Below, one piece after another: positions 31,369-41,732 of a stretch of 64,000 nucleotides of DNA (its first letter is position 1; each line of letters opens with the position of its first letter). Position numbers and translations under genes: made by a program. The stretch is from positions 1 to 64,000 of the forward strand of contig NZ_SSBI01000026.1 in assembly GCF_004795015.1 (NCBI RefSeq). The letters are read 5' to 3'. The notes below the pieces were generated by a model. That model did not search any database. It had not been told where the DNA came from and saw only the letters and a list, made by a program, of their open reading frames with translations. Source of the DNA: Streptomyces sp. A1277. Its GTDB lineage: Bacteria > Actinomycetota > Actinomycetes > Streptomycetales > Streptomycetaceae.

Positions 31369-32673
31369 TCAGCCCACGTCGGCGAACGCCGCGTCCATCT
31401 TCTTCGCGGCGTCGTCCGAGGCCCGCGCCACGTCCTTGCGGCCGCTGACGATCTCCTGGAACATCGTGGGCAGGATCAGCGAGGAGTCGATCTGCCCCCA
31501 GGCCGGGGACGCGGGGACGAACTCGGTGCCGGCGCCGAGCGTCCTGACGAAGGGTTCGACGAACGGCTCGCGCTTGGCGGCGGCGGCCCGCACGTCGGTG
31601 TAGGTCGGCAGGAAGCCCATCGCGTCGAACATCCGCGCCTGGGCCTCCTTGCCGGTCAGCTCCTTCATCAGGTCGACGGCCAGGGTGCGGTGCTCGCTGC
31701 TCTTGAGCACGCCGATGTTGTTGCCGCCCGCGAACGCCGGGGCGACGGACCCCTCGGTCACGCCGGGCAGCGGCACCACCGCGTACTTGCCCTTGACGCT
31801 GCCGGCCTCGACGGCGGCGTGGCTGAAGTCGCCGCCGATGGCCATGGCGGCCTTGCCGGAGGCGAATGCGGTGACGGTCGCGTTGCCGCCCATGGCCGCG
31901 CACTTGGCGGGCGGGCAGTTGCTGTCGCCGAACAGCGAGGTGTACGCCTCGATGCCCTTGCGGGCCTTCGCGCTGTTGATGGCCGCCTTGTACGAGGAGC
32001 CGTCCCGGTCGGCCAGTTCGCCGCCGTTGGCCCAGATGAACGGCATGGCGCCGTAGGTGTAGGCGCCGCCGACCGCGAGACCGTACATGCCGGGCTTCTT
32101 CTTGTGGATCTTCTTGGCGGTGGAGATCAGCTCGGCCTGGGACTTGGGCGCCTCGATGCCCAGGTCATCGAAGACGTCGGTGCGGTAGTACAGCGCGCGT
32201 ACGCCGACGAAGAGCGGGGCCCCGTAGACCTTGCCGTCGACCGTCACGGACTGCTTGGCGGTCGGGTCGGTGTCCTTGGCGTCCGCCCAGGCGCCGAACT
32301 CGGCCGTGATGTCGGCGAGTCCGCCGTCCTTGACGTAGCCGGCGGTGTCGGTGTTGCCGTACTCGATGAGGTCGGGGGCGCTCTTCGGGTCGTTGAAGGC
32401 GGCCTTGACGCGCTGGGCGCGGGTCTCGACCGGGATGTACTCGATCTCGACCTTCGCGCCCTCGTGCGCCTTCCTGAAGGCGGCGACGGCGGTGTCGACG
32501 ACCTTCTCCTTGGGCTTGTTGCCGACCTCCTGGAACAGCCAGACGCGCAGCGTGCCGGTCTTCTCGTCCCCCTTGGCGCCGGTGTCGGAGGTCTGCGGCG
32601 CGCAGGCGGTGGCCGTGAGGCCCGCCAGGACGAGCGCCGCGGCCGGGGCGGCGATTCGGGCTGAAAGCTTCAT
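31369..32673 (-). CDS. sugar-binding lipoprotein of ABC transporter
   Basis: A 434-residue extracytoplasmic binding protein. The signal peptide (MKLSARIAAPAAALVLAGLTATAC) ends in the lipobox TATAC at Cys24. The mature protein has the MalE/DasA-like fold: RVWLFQ, PDLIEYGNTDTAGYVKDGGLADIT, DGKVYGAPLFVGVRALYYRTDVF, GKAAMAIGGDF, and FAGGNNIGVLK. The substrate is unknown, but the GH20 enzyme in the same operon suggests a GlcNAc-containing oligosaccharide. Starts at ATG 32673 with AGGGG upstream. Two palindromes at 32683-32714 lie over and just above the ribosome site, suggesting repression by a LacI-type regulator. Confidence 0.9.
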   Translation of the reverse strand: MKLSARIAAPAAALVLAGLTATACAPQTSDTGAKGDEKTGTLRVWLFQEVGNKPKEKVVDTAVAAFRKAHEGAKVEIEYIPVETRAQRVKAAFNDPKSAPDLIEYGNTDTAGYVKDGGLADITAEFGAWADAKDTDPTAKQSVTVDGKVYGAPLFVGVRALYYRTDVFDDLGIEAPKSQAELISTAKKIHKKKPGMYGLAVGGAYTYGAMPFIWANGGELADRDGSSYKAAINSAKARKGIEAYTSLFGDSNCPPAKCAAMGGNATVTAFASGKAAMAIGGDFSHAAVEAGSVKGKYAVVPLPGVTEGSVAPAFAGGNNIGVLKSSEHRTLAVDLMKELTGKEAQARMFDAMGFLPTYTDVRAAAAKREPFVEPFVRTLGAGTEFVPASPAWGQIDSSLILPTMFQEIVSGRKDVARASDDAAKKMDAAFADVG

Positions 32674-32682
32674 CCGGGAACC

Positions 32683-32714
32683 CCTACCGGTAGGCGTTGC
32701 AGCATGCGCAACGC
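32683..32714 (-). promoter_or_regulatory. palindromic operator of the sugar-transport operon
   Basis: Two adjoining palindromes precede the binding-protein start by 10-41 nt: CCTACCGGTAGG (32683-32694, perfect) and GCGTTGC-N7-GCAACGC (32694-32714, perfect 7-bp arms). The TTGC...GCAA arms are typical of LacI-family operators. The matching regulator is not in the window. A DasR-type site was not seen. Confidence 0.6.
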
Positions 32715-32840
32715 TCGTTTCGTTCTGCACAACAGGCAGGAGAGTAGGTGCGGACCCGGACGGCGACAAGTGGTCTCCACCACTCTGTGACCCGGCGGAG
32801 CAGCCCGTGCAACGGGACGCACCCGGCCCCGGACGACGGA

Positions 32841-32878
32841 GAACCCCCGGGGCACGCGGACGCGTGCCCCGGGGGTTC
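32841..32878. terminator. bidirectional hairpin terminator
   Basis: An 18-bp perfect stem (starting GAACCCCCGGGGCACGCG) with a 2-nt loop, between the DUF3039 gene (stop at 32919, minus strand) and the upstream region of the sugar operon. It terminates DUF3039 transcripts and insulates the operon promoter. Confidence 0.85.
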
Positions 32879-32918
32879 TCCCGGGTCGTTCAGCTCTTGC
32901 CGGTACCGGCCGCTGCGC

Positions 32919-33206
32919 CTACTTCTTGTCCTTGCCGCCCTTGCCCTTGTCGCCGCCGGCGCCCATGGACTCGTAGATCTCCTTGCACATGGGGCACACC
33001 GGGTACTTCTTGGGGTCGCGCCCCGGCACCCAGACCTTGCCGCACAGTGCGACCACGGGGGTGCCCTCCAGGGCGCTCGCCATGATCTTGTCCTTCTGGA
33101 CGTAATGGGCGTAGCGCTCGTGGTCGCCGTCGCCGTTCGACACCTGCGGCGTCGGCTCCACGAGGGTTCCGGTACCTGCCCCGCGCTCGGGCTCAAGAGT
33201 GCTCAT
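32919..33206 (-). CDS. DUF3039 family protein with zinc-ribbon-like cysteines
   Basis: A 95-residue protein conserved across actinobacteria. Residues about 30-70 hold VQKDKIMASALEGTPVVALCGKVWVPGRDPKKYPVCPMCKEIYESM: a CxnCxxC set (CGK, CPMC) that may bind zinc. The C-terminus is Lys/Gly-rich and flexible. The ATG at 33206 is chosen over longer open frame because the family starts there. It lies between a strong terminator and the YqgE gene (29 nt away, same strand). Function unknown. Confidence 0.85.
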   Translation of the reverse strand: MSTLEPERGAGTGTLVEPTPQVSNGDGDHERYAHYVQKDKIMASALEGTPVVALCGKVWVPGRDPKKYPVCPMCKEIYESMGAGGDKGKGGKDKK

Positions 33207-33235
33207 AACCGCCAAGCGTACTGAAAGACGGGACA

Positions 33236-33835
33236 TCAGTTCAGCGAAGGGTCGTCCGGATACGTGGCGATCATGGCCAGTTCGCTGCGCTGGCGGCGCA
33301 GCACCGCACGCCACAGGCCCTCCGGGCGCGGCGACGAGACGTCTCCCGGTTCCGACTCGACCACGTACCAGGCGCCCTCGGACAGCTCCGACTCCAGCTG
33401 CCCCGGCCCCCAGCCCGCGTACCCCGCGAAGATCCGCAGCGATCCGACGGCGGCGGCCAGCAGCTCGGGGGGCGCCTCCAGGTCCACCAGGCCGATCGCC
33501 CCGTACACCCGGCGCCAGCCAATGGGGTCTCCCCTGCTCGAGCGAAGCCGAGAGCTTGGGGAAGGCCCCTCTTCGCCCGGGATCACCGCCACGCCGAGCG
33601 CCGAGTCGAGCGAGACGGGGCCGCCCTGGAAGACGACCTCCGGCTCGCCGGTCAGGCCGGCCCAGGCCGCCAGGATGTCCGCGACGCCCACCGGGGTGGG
33701 GCGGTTGAGGACCACGCCGAGGGAGCCCTCCTCGTCGTGGTCGAGGAGCAGCACGACCGCGCGGTCGAAGTTCGGGTCCGCCAGGGCGGGCGCGGCCACG
33801 AGCAGCCGCCCTGTGAGCGAGGACACCTCGGTCAT
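33236..33835 (-). CDS. YqgE/AlgH family protein (DUF179)
   Basis: A 199-residue protein of the YqgE/AlgH fold: SLTGRLLVAAPALADPNFDRAVVLLLDHDEEGSLGVVLNRPT, then FQGGPVSLDSALGVAVIPG, GAIGLVDLEAPPELL, IFAGYAGWGPGQLESELSEGAWYVV. In the middle, about residues 90-105 (GEEGPSPSSRLRSSRGDP) encode an insert made by an in-frame copy of a Streptomyces repeat at 33523-33569; the usual protein has a shorter loop before GWRRVYG. Start at ATG 33835. The molecular role of the family is not established. Same strand as DUF3039, and divergent to murA across about 275 nt. Confidence 0.88.
   Translation of the reverse strand: MTEVSSLTGRLLVAAPALADPNFDRAVVLLLDHDEEGSLGVVLNRPTPVGVADILAAWAGLTGEPEVVFQGGPVSLDSALGVAVIPGEEGPSPSSRLRSSRGDPIGWRRVYGAIGLVDLEAPPELLAAAVGSLRIFAGYAGWGPGQLESELSEGAWYVVESEPGDVSSPRPEGLWRAVLRRQRSELAMIATYPDDPSLN
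33523..33569. repeat. 47-bp Streptomyces-type palindromic repeat inside yqgE
   Basis: The segment contains CTCGAGCGAAGCCGAGAGCTTGGGG-like sequence (minus-strand reading of CCCCAAGCTCTCGGCTTCGCTCGAG) flanked by GGGGTCTCCCC and GGGGAAGGCCCC, able to form an imperfect hairpin. I recognise it as a repeat seen in many intergenic sites of Streptomyces genomes; here it is in-frame within a gene. The element was not found elsewhere in this window. Confidence 0.65.
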
Positions 33836-34110
33836 GGCGGAAATGATCCCGCATCTTCGGACCTCGCGGGGGCCAAGTGACCCGGTCGTCGCGCTCGGTG
33901 CCCGAGCGCAGCTCAGGGCGCACGGGTGCATGAGGAGCGCACGGCCGGTCCGCCCACCCGGACGGTGACCCTCCGCAAGAGCCGCACAGCAGAGCGTGTT
34001 TCGGGGCTTCCGCGACGTTCGTACACCGCCCGTTCCCTTACGGAAGGGGGGTGCGGGGCCATTACCCTTTCGTTTGGCCCCCTGCCCGACCACTCCGGAA
34101 CGCGAGATTC

Positions 34111-35451
34111 ATGACCGGCACAGACGATGTCCTGCTTGTCCACGGCGGCACCCCGCTGGAGGGCGAGATCCGCGTCCGAGGCGCCAAGAACCTGGTGCCC
34201 AAGGCGATGGTCGCCGCGCTGCTCGGCAGCGGGCCCAGCCGGCTGCGCAACGTGCCCGACATCCGTGACGTGCGGGTCGTGCGCGGGCTGCTCCAGCTGC
34301 ACGGGGTGACGGTCCGCCCCGGTGACGAACCGGGCGAACTGGTCCTGGACCCCACCCATGTCGAGAGCGCGAACGTCGCCGACATCGATGCCCACGCCGG
34401 CTCGTCGCGCATCCCGATCCTGTTCTGCGGGCCGCTGCTGCACCGCCTGGGCCACGCGTTCATCCCCGGGCTCGGCGGCTGCGACATCGGCGGCCGGCCG
34501 ATCGACTTCCACTTCGACGTGCTGCGCCAGTTCGGCGCGACGATCGAGAAGCGGGCGGACGGGCAGTACCTGGAGGCCCCGCAGCGGCTGCGCGGCACCA
34601 AGATCCGGCTGCCGTACCCGTCGGTGGGCTCCACCGAGCAGGTGCTGCTGACTGCGGTGCTCGCCGAGGGCGTCACGGAGCTGTCCAACGCGGCCGTGGA
34701 GCCGGAGATCGAGGACCTGATCTGCGTCCTGCAGAAAATGGGCGCGATGATCTCGATGGACACCGACCGGACCATCCGGATCACCGGTGTGGACCGCCTC
34801 GACGGCTATACGCACCGGGCCATCCCGGACCGCCTGGAGGCCGCCTCCTGGGCGTCCGCCGCGCTGGCGACCGAGGGCAACATCTACGTCCGGGGCGCCC
34901 AGCAGCGCTCGATGATGACGTTCCTGAACACCTACCGCAAGGTCGGCGGCGCCTTCGAGATCGACGACGAGGGCATCCGCTTCTGGCACCCGGGCGGCGC
35001 GCTGAGCGCCATCGCGCTGGAGACGGACGTGCACCCCGGCTTCCAGACCGACTGGCAGCAGCCGCTGGTCGTGGCGCTGACGCAGGCCGCGGGCCTGTCG
35101 ATCGTGCACGAGACGGTGTACGAGTCCCGGCTCGGCTTCACCTCCGCGCTGAACCAGATGGGCGCGCACATCCAGCTCTACCGCGAGTGCCTGGGCGGCT
35201 CGGACTGCCGCTTCGGCCAGCGCAATTTCCTGCACTCCGCGGTCGTCTCGGGCCCGACGAAGCTCCAGGGCGCGGACCTGGTCATCCCGGACCTGCGCGG
35301 CGGCTTCTCGTACCTGATCGCCGCGCTGGCGGCCCAGGGCACGTCCCGGGTGCACGGGATCGACCTGATCAACCGGGGTTACGAGAACTTCATGGACAAG
35401 CTGGAGAAGCTCGGCGCGAAGGTGGAGCTGCCGGGCGGCTCACTGGTCTGA
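34111..35451 (+). CDS. murA: UDP-N-acetylglucosamine 1-carboxyvinyltransferase
   Basis: Catalyses the first committed step of peptidoglycan synthesis: transfer of enolpyruvate from PEP to UDP-GlcNAc. The 446-residue EPSP-synthase-fold protein has Lys-Asn near residue 26-27 (RVRGAKNLVPKAM), Cys124 in GGCDIGGRPIDFH (the fosfomycin-target cysteine), and the RHS segments RGGFSYLIAALAAQGTSRV and RGYENFMDKLEKLGA. Start ATG 34111. Fosfomycin-sensitive type because the cysteine is not Asp. It ends at a hairpin shared with the convergent HU gene. Confidence 0.96.
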   Translation: MTGTDDVLLVHGGTPLEGEIRVRGAKNLVPKAMVAALLGSGPSRLRNVPDIRDVRVVRGLLQLHGVTVRPGDEPGELVLDPTHVESANVADIDAHAGSSRIPILFCGPLLHRLGHAFIPGLGGCDIGGRPIDFHFDVLRQFGATIEKRADGQYLEAPQRLRGTKIRLPYPSVGSTEQVLLTAVLAEGVTELSNAAVEPEIEDLICVLQKMGAMISMDTDRTIRITGVDRLDGYTHRAIPDRLEAASWASAALATEGNIYVRGAQQRSMMTFLNTYRKVGGAFEIDDEGIRFWHPGGALSAIALETDVHPGFQTDWQQPLVVALTQAAGLSIVHETVYESRLGFTSALNQMGAHIQLYRECLGGSDCRFGQRNFLHSAVVSGPTKLQGADLVIPDLRGGFSYLIAALAAQGTSRVHGIDLINRGYENFMDKLEKLGAKVELPGGSLV

Positions 35452-35544
35452 GCGGCGCTGTTCCGGGGGCCCCGGTCCCGGGCCTCCGGGACACCGCCGT
35501 CGCCCGCCACACGGCCTGCTGAGGGCTCTGGCGAGCCGAATGCC

Positions 35545-35578
35545 GAAGGGCGGCCACCCTGGTCGGGGTGACCGCCCT
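35545..35578. terminator. hairpin between murA and hup
   Basis: An imperfect stem (AGGGCGG/CACCC with GGGTG/CCGCCCT, 1 mismatch) lies between the convergent murA stop (35451) and hup stop (35597). Confidence 0.6.
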
Positions 35579-35596
35579 CCGTCGTACCCAGGGGTC

Positions 35597-35878
35597 TTAC
35601 TTGCCCTTGGCGGCTTCCTTGAGCTTGGAGCCCGCGGAGACCTTCACGCTGTAGCCGGCCGGGATGTTGATCGGGTCGCCGGTCTGCGGGTTACGAGCGG
35701 TGCGAGCGGCACGGTGGGTGCGCTCGAAGGTCAGGAAACCGGGGATGGTGACCTTCTCGTCGCCCTTGGCGACGATCTCACCGACGGTCTCGGCGAGCGC
35801 GGCCAGCACGGCGTCGGCGTCCTTGCGGGTCACCTCGGCACGGTCGGCCAGGGCGGCCACCAGCTCACTGCGGTTCAT
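35597..35878 (-). CDS. hup: HU-family DNA-binding protein
   Basis: The 93-residue nucleoid protein HU (HupA/HU type, without the long Lys-rich tail of HupS). Sequence: MNRSELVAALADRAEVTRKDADAVL, the conserved GFLTFERTHRAARTARNPQTGDPINIPA beta arm with the DNA-bending Pro in NPQTG, and a short Lys-rich end. GGGAG stands 6 nt before the ATG. The upstream 350-nt gap (35879-36228) precedes the malic enzyme stop. Confidence 0.96.
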   Translation of the reverse strand: MNRSELVAALADRAEVTRKDADAVLAALAETVGEIVAKGDEKVTIPGFLTFERTHRAARTARNPQTGDPINIPAGYSVKVSAGSKLKEAAKGK

Positions 35879-36228
35879 GTTGTTACTCCCGTGTTCTTCT
35901 TGCCTGTGAGGCGTGAGATCGAAGCCGATGCTGCCAGGACCCTCGGACAGTCCCCGTACCCGGGTCTGTCCTTCGGATGTCCCAGACCTCGCGCCCTGTG
36001 GGGTCTCCCCTGGACGTAGTCCTTGAGGAAGCATCCTGCCCCCACCTGCGGCGGGAAAGCCAATCCGGCACCCTCCGGGAGCCGTACGAAAAGCGCCACT
36101 GCCTCGTCGTGGTGACGTCCCGTCGACTCCCCCAAAGCGTCCGCAGCGGGTGCGGGGCTCTGCGGGACGCGTCGCCCGCCCACCCTAAAGGGGCGTTTGG
36201 GGCACCGCGACCCGCGACGCGCCGTACG
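35879..36228. other. gap between hup and malic enzyme gene; no gene seen
   Basis: It carries the hup promoter on the minus strand (no clear -35/-10 pair found) and the malic enzyme terminator region. No hairpin longer than about 8 bp and no convincing open frame were found. Confidence 0.5.
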
Positions 36229-37662
36229 TCAGACGGACGTGGGCCCCGTCACAGCGACTCCGGCCGCCTTGGCGGCGTCCCGGACGGCCCCGGCTACCGC
36301 TCCGGCGACCTTGTCGTTGAAGACCGACGGGATGATGTAGTTCGCGTTGACCTCGTCCTCGGCGACCACGCCGGCCAGGGCGCGGGCGGCGGCGAGCATC
36401 ATCTCCGTGTTGACGGTGCGGGACTGGGCGTCCAGCAGTCCGCGGAAGACACCGGGGAAGACCAGCACGTTGTTGATCTGGTTGGGGAAGTCGGAGCGGC
36501 CGGTGGCGACGACCGCCGCGGTGCGGCGGGCGATCGCCGGGTCCACCTCCGGGTCCGGATTCGCGAGCGCGAACACGATCGCGCCGTCCGCCATGGCCGC
36601 CACGTCGTCGCCGTCCAGCACGTTGGGGGCGGAGACGCCGATGAAGACGTCCGCGCCGACCACGGCCTCCTTGAGGGTGCCGGTGACGTTCTCGGGGTTG
36701 GTGTTGTCGGCGATCCAGCACAGCGGCGAGTCGGGGTCGGCGGACCGCAGGTCCTCGCGGCCCGAGTGCACCACGCCGTGGATGTCGGCGACCACGGCGT
36801 GCTTGACGCCGGCGGCGATGAGGAGCTTGAGGATCGCCGTACCGGCCGCGCCGGCCCCCGACATCACGACCCGCACGTCCCCGATCGCCTTGCCCACCAC
36901 GCGCAGCGCGTTGGTCAGCGAGGCGAGGACCACGATGGCGGTGCCGTGCTGGTCATCGTGGAAGACGGGGATGTCCAGGGCCTCGCGCAGCCGGGCCTCG
37001 ATCTCGAAGCAGCGCGGCGCGGAGATGTCCTCCAGGTTGATGCCCGCGAAGCCGGGCGCGATGGCCTTGACGACCTCCACGATGGCGTCGGTGTCCTGCG
37101 TGTCCAGGCAGATCGGCCAGGCGTCGATGCCGGCGAAGCGCTTGAAGAGGGCCGCCTTGCCCTCCATCACGGGCAGCGCGGCCTTGGGGCCGATGTTGCC
37201 GAGGCCGAGCACCGCGGAGCCGTCCGTCACGACTGCGACGGAGTTGCGCTTGATGGTGAGGCGGCGGGCGTCCTCGGGATTCTCGGCGATCGCCATGCAG
37301 ACCCGGGCCACCCCGGGGGTGTAGATCATCGAGAGGTCGTCGCGGTTGCGGATGGGGTGCTTGGACGCCATCTCGATCTTGCCGCCGAGGTGCATGAGGA
37401 ACGTACGGTCGGAGACCTTGCCGAGGACGACGCCCTCGATGGCGCGCAGGCCCACGACGATCTCGTCCGCGTGCGCGGTGGAGGAGGCCGCGATCGTGAC
37501 GTCGATCCGCAGCTTCTCGTGGCCGGAAGCGGTCACGTCGAGGCCGGTGACCGAACCCCCGGAGGACTCCACGGCCGTGGTGAGCTGGGAGACCGCTGTG
37601 CCGCTCGCGGGCACCTCCAGCCTGACCGTCATCGAGTACGAGACGCTGGGCGCCGTTGCCAT
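36229..37662 (-). CDS. NAD(P)-dependent malic enzyme with N-terminal ACT domain
   Basis: A 477-residue oxidoreductase converting malate to pyruvate and CO2. Residues 6-85 form an ACT regulatory domain (SYSMTVRLEVPASGTAVSQLTTAVESSGGSVTGLDV). Then comes the malic N-domain (IYTPGVARVCMAIAENPEDA, LTIKRNSVAVVTDGSAVLGLGNIGP; catalytic FHDDQHGTAIV) and the NAD-binding domain (VVMSGAGAAGTAILKLL, Rossmann GxGxxG; PDPEVDPAIA). The ATG at 37662 has GAAGGA 8-9 nt upstream; an upstream in-frame ATG (37692) has no better site. The 474-nt upstream region contains a hairpin and tandem repeats. Confidence 0.93.
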   Translation of the reverse strand: MATAPSVSYSMTVRLEVPASGTAVSQLTTAVESSGGSVTGLDVTASGHEKLRIDVTIAASSTAHADEIVVGLRAIEGVVLGKVSDRTFLMHLGGKIEMASKHPIRNRDDLSMIYTPGVARVCMAIAENPEDARRLTIKRNSVAVVTDGSAVLGLGNIGPKAALPVMEGKAALFKRFAGIDAWPICLDTQDTDAIVEVVKAIAPGFAGINLEDISAPRCFEIEARLREALDIPVFHDDQHGTAIVVLASLTNALRVVGKAIGDVRVVMSGAGAAGTAILKLLIAAGVKHAVVADIHGVVHSGREDLRSADPDSPLCWIADNTNPENVTGTLKEAVVGADVFIGVSAPNVLDGDDVAAMADGAIVFALANPDPEVDPAIARRTAAVVATGRSDFPNQINNVLVFPGVFRGLLDAQSRTVNTEMMLAAARALAGVVAEDEVNANYIIPSVFNDKVAGAVAGAVRDAAKAAGVAVTGPTSV

Positions 37663-37842
37663 GGCCGAGTCCTTCGCTTTCCTTAGCTTCATTGCTATGC
37701 GTGTCCGAAACCCGGGCAACCCCCGGCAGCGGACATGCCTTCCGATATTCGCACCTACCGACGAGTAGCCGTTAATGACTGTCGCAGCGCGGAAACTGTT
37801 TTCCACCATACGAGAAGTGGGGGGCGCAGTGGAACCCCTGTC

Positions 37843-37926
37843 CGGGAACGCGAAGAGGCGAGCGCGAAGAGGCCCGGGAACGCGAAGAGGCGAGCGTGAA
37901 GAGGCCCGGGAACGCGAAGAGGCCCG
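37843..37926. repeat. 32-bp tandem repeat upstream of malic enzyme
   Basis: About 2.6 copies of a 32-bp unit (starting CGGGAACGCGAAGAGGC) run at 37843, 37875 and 37907. On the minus strand each copy contains the CCTCTTC segment that also forms the 3' arm of the next hairpin. Confidence 0.85.
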
Positions 37927-37955
37927 CGCCACCGGAAGGTGACGCGGGCCTCTTC
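37916..37955 (-). terminator. hairpin upstream of malic enzyme
   Basis: A 13-bp stem (GAAGAGGCCCGCG with its complement) plus an inner 4-bp stem (CACC/GGTG) lies 254 nt upstream of the malic enzyme start on the same strand. It may end an upstream small transcript, act as an attenuator, or be a repeat fold. Confidence 0.5.
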
Positions 37956-38080
37956 TTCAGTTGAACGGCACCGACCCGCCATGCTCGCCTCGCGGCAAGT
38001 GGTCGCTCGAAGCGACTAAGGTTGGGCCCGGGGGCTTGGATCGAGCCGGTGCCACTACCAGGCTAACAAACCACCTGGAA
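37916..38080 (-). ncRNA. candidate small RNA or leader between HelD-like and malic enzyme genes
   Basis: The minus-strand sequence from about 38080 contains a clear short hairpin (GTCGCT-TCG-AGCGAC) at about 38002-38018 and ends in the terminator-like hairpin at 37916. No open frame of note is present. A TAGCCT box (minus strand, about 38063) fits TANNNT but its -35 is poor. It could be an independent small RNA or a leader of the malic enzyme transcript. No name is assigned. Confidence 0.3.
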
Positions 38081-38136
38081 AAGTGATTCCCCCAGCGCGG
38101 GTCGGCCGCGAAAGGCCACCGAGCGGCCCCGGGGCC

Positions 38137-40515
<2,379 letters not shown>

Positions 40516-40691
40516 CGAGGCCCCCTTCTGACGTGCATTGGGCAGCCGTCAACCCTATGCGACGGGGGGCCTTCGCGCACCTGCCGCCCCGCCCGCGCGG
40601 GGCGCGTCCGGATATCGATCGCGTGACGGGGCCCCGGGGCGCGCCGACGGTGCCGGGGCGGCCGCGCCAACTCCCCTCGTACGATGACCGG

Positions 40692-40898
40692 ATGAACGCC
40701 GATGCGCGCGATGCCCGGCTCCGGGCCGGTTCCCTGGTGCTCCGCCCCTGACTGCCGGACGATCTCGGGGCGCTGCTCGACGCCTACCGCGATCCGGCGA
40801 TCCGGGCGGGCTCGCGCGCACCCGTGGCGGATGAGGCGGCGGGCGCCCAGTGGCTGCGGGCCCAGGACGAGGGCCACCGCCACACGCGCGAGGCGTAG
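40692..40898 (+). pseudogene. broken GNAT acetyltransferase fragment
   Basis: From the ATG 40692 the frame reads MNADARDARLRAGSLVLRP and then hits TGA at 40749-40751. In the same frame it continues as LPDDLGALLDAYRDPAIRAGSRAPVADEAAGAQWLRAQDEGHRHTREA and stops at TAG (40896-40898), matching the start of RimJ/RimL-type GNAT proteins (LVLRPWRPDDLGALL is usual). The first stop replaces what is usually a tryptophan codon. About 100 C-terminal residues are missing. Followed by a 33-bp duplication, then an intact GNAT gene on the other strand. Confidence 0.7.
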
Positions 40899-40928
40899 GG
40901 CCCCGTCCGGCGGATCTTCGTGGGCCCG

Positions 40929-40994
40929 CGACGCCTGGCACGCACTCTCGCCGCTCTCAGGCGACGCCTGGCACGTACTGTCGCCGCCCTCAGT
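40929..40994. repeat. 33-bp tandem duplication
   Basis: Two copies (40929 and 40962) of a 33-bp unit beginning CGACGCCTGGCACG, differing at a few positions, end just at the stop of the GNAT gene at 40990. Confidence 0.75.
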
Positions 40995-41562
40995 CCTCCG
41001 CGCCCGTCACCGGACCATCGTGCAGGATGCGCTGGAACAGCCGGTGGTCGCGCCACTCGCCGTCGATGTGGAGGTAAGCCGGCGCCATGCCGAACTCCTC
41101 GAACCCGCACTTGGCGAGGACCCGCTGGGACGCCGTGTTGTCCAGCACCGTGCCCGCCTCGATCCGGTGCAGCCGCAGCTCGTCCCGGGCCAGCTCGCAG
41201 ATGAGCCGCACCGCCGCCGTCGCCAGGCCCCGGCCCGCGTGCGCGACGTCCACCCAGTAGCCGAGGGTCGCGCTGCGGAACGGGCCGAGCGCCACGGCGT
41301 TGAGGTTGAACCCGCCGACCGCCCGGTCCTCGCCGTCGCACAGCACCCAGGGCATCACGCGCCCCGCCGCCCGGTCCGCGAGGAGTCCGGCCAGCCGCTC
41401 GCGCTGTCCCTCCTCGGTGTAGAAGGACTCGGGGCGCTCGGGCTCCCAGGGCTTCATGTACGCACGGCTGCGGGTCAGCGAGGCGGCGCGGGAAGCGGCG
41501 TCGGCCATCGTGGTGGGGCGGAGCCGTATCCCCGCGCCGAGCGGGTGGACGTCATCGATCAT
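40990..41562 (-). CDS. GNAT acetyltransferase (RimJ/RimL type)
   Basis: A 190-residue acetyltransferase (MIDDVHPLGAGIRLRPTTMADA). Acetyl-CoA-binding motif A appears as LGYWVDVAHAGRGLATAAVRLICELARDELRLHRIEAGT (R/Q-x-x-G-x-A pattern HAGRGLATAA); motif B follows as DNTASQRVLAKCGFEEFG. It probably acetylates a protein N-terminus or amine; the substrate is unknown. It is transcribed away from hemD and overlaps the downstream tandem duplication by 5 nt. Confidence 0.88.
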   Translation of the reverse strand: MIDDVHPLGAGIRLRPTTMADAASRAASLTRSRAYMKPWEPERPESFYTEEGQRERLAGLLADRAAGRVMPWVLCDGEDRAVGGFNLNAVALGPFRSATLGYWVDVAHAGRGLATAAVRLICELARDELRLHRIEAGTVLDNTASQRVLAKCGFEEFGMAPAYLHIDGEWRDHRLFQRILHDGPVTGAED

Positions 41563-41732
41563 GACCGCACGCTATCCGGGCGGCCGGTGGCGTGGACGCT
41601 CGCGTGGGCGGCTGCGCGTCTCGGCTGTGGAGCGGGCCCGGCCCCGCCGCCGCACTGGACCCATGACCACCACCCGGGCCGGCCGGCCGGCCGCCCCCGC
41701 GCTCGGGCGCAGCGACGACCGGCGCGCCCCGC

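Noticed and set aside
32674..32918. DasR operator upstream of the GH20 operon
   Set aside because: The ACTGGTCTAGACCA-type palindrome known for DasR was not found; the palindromes present are of a different sequence.
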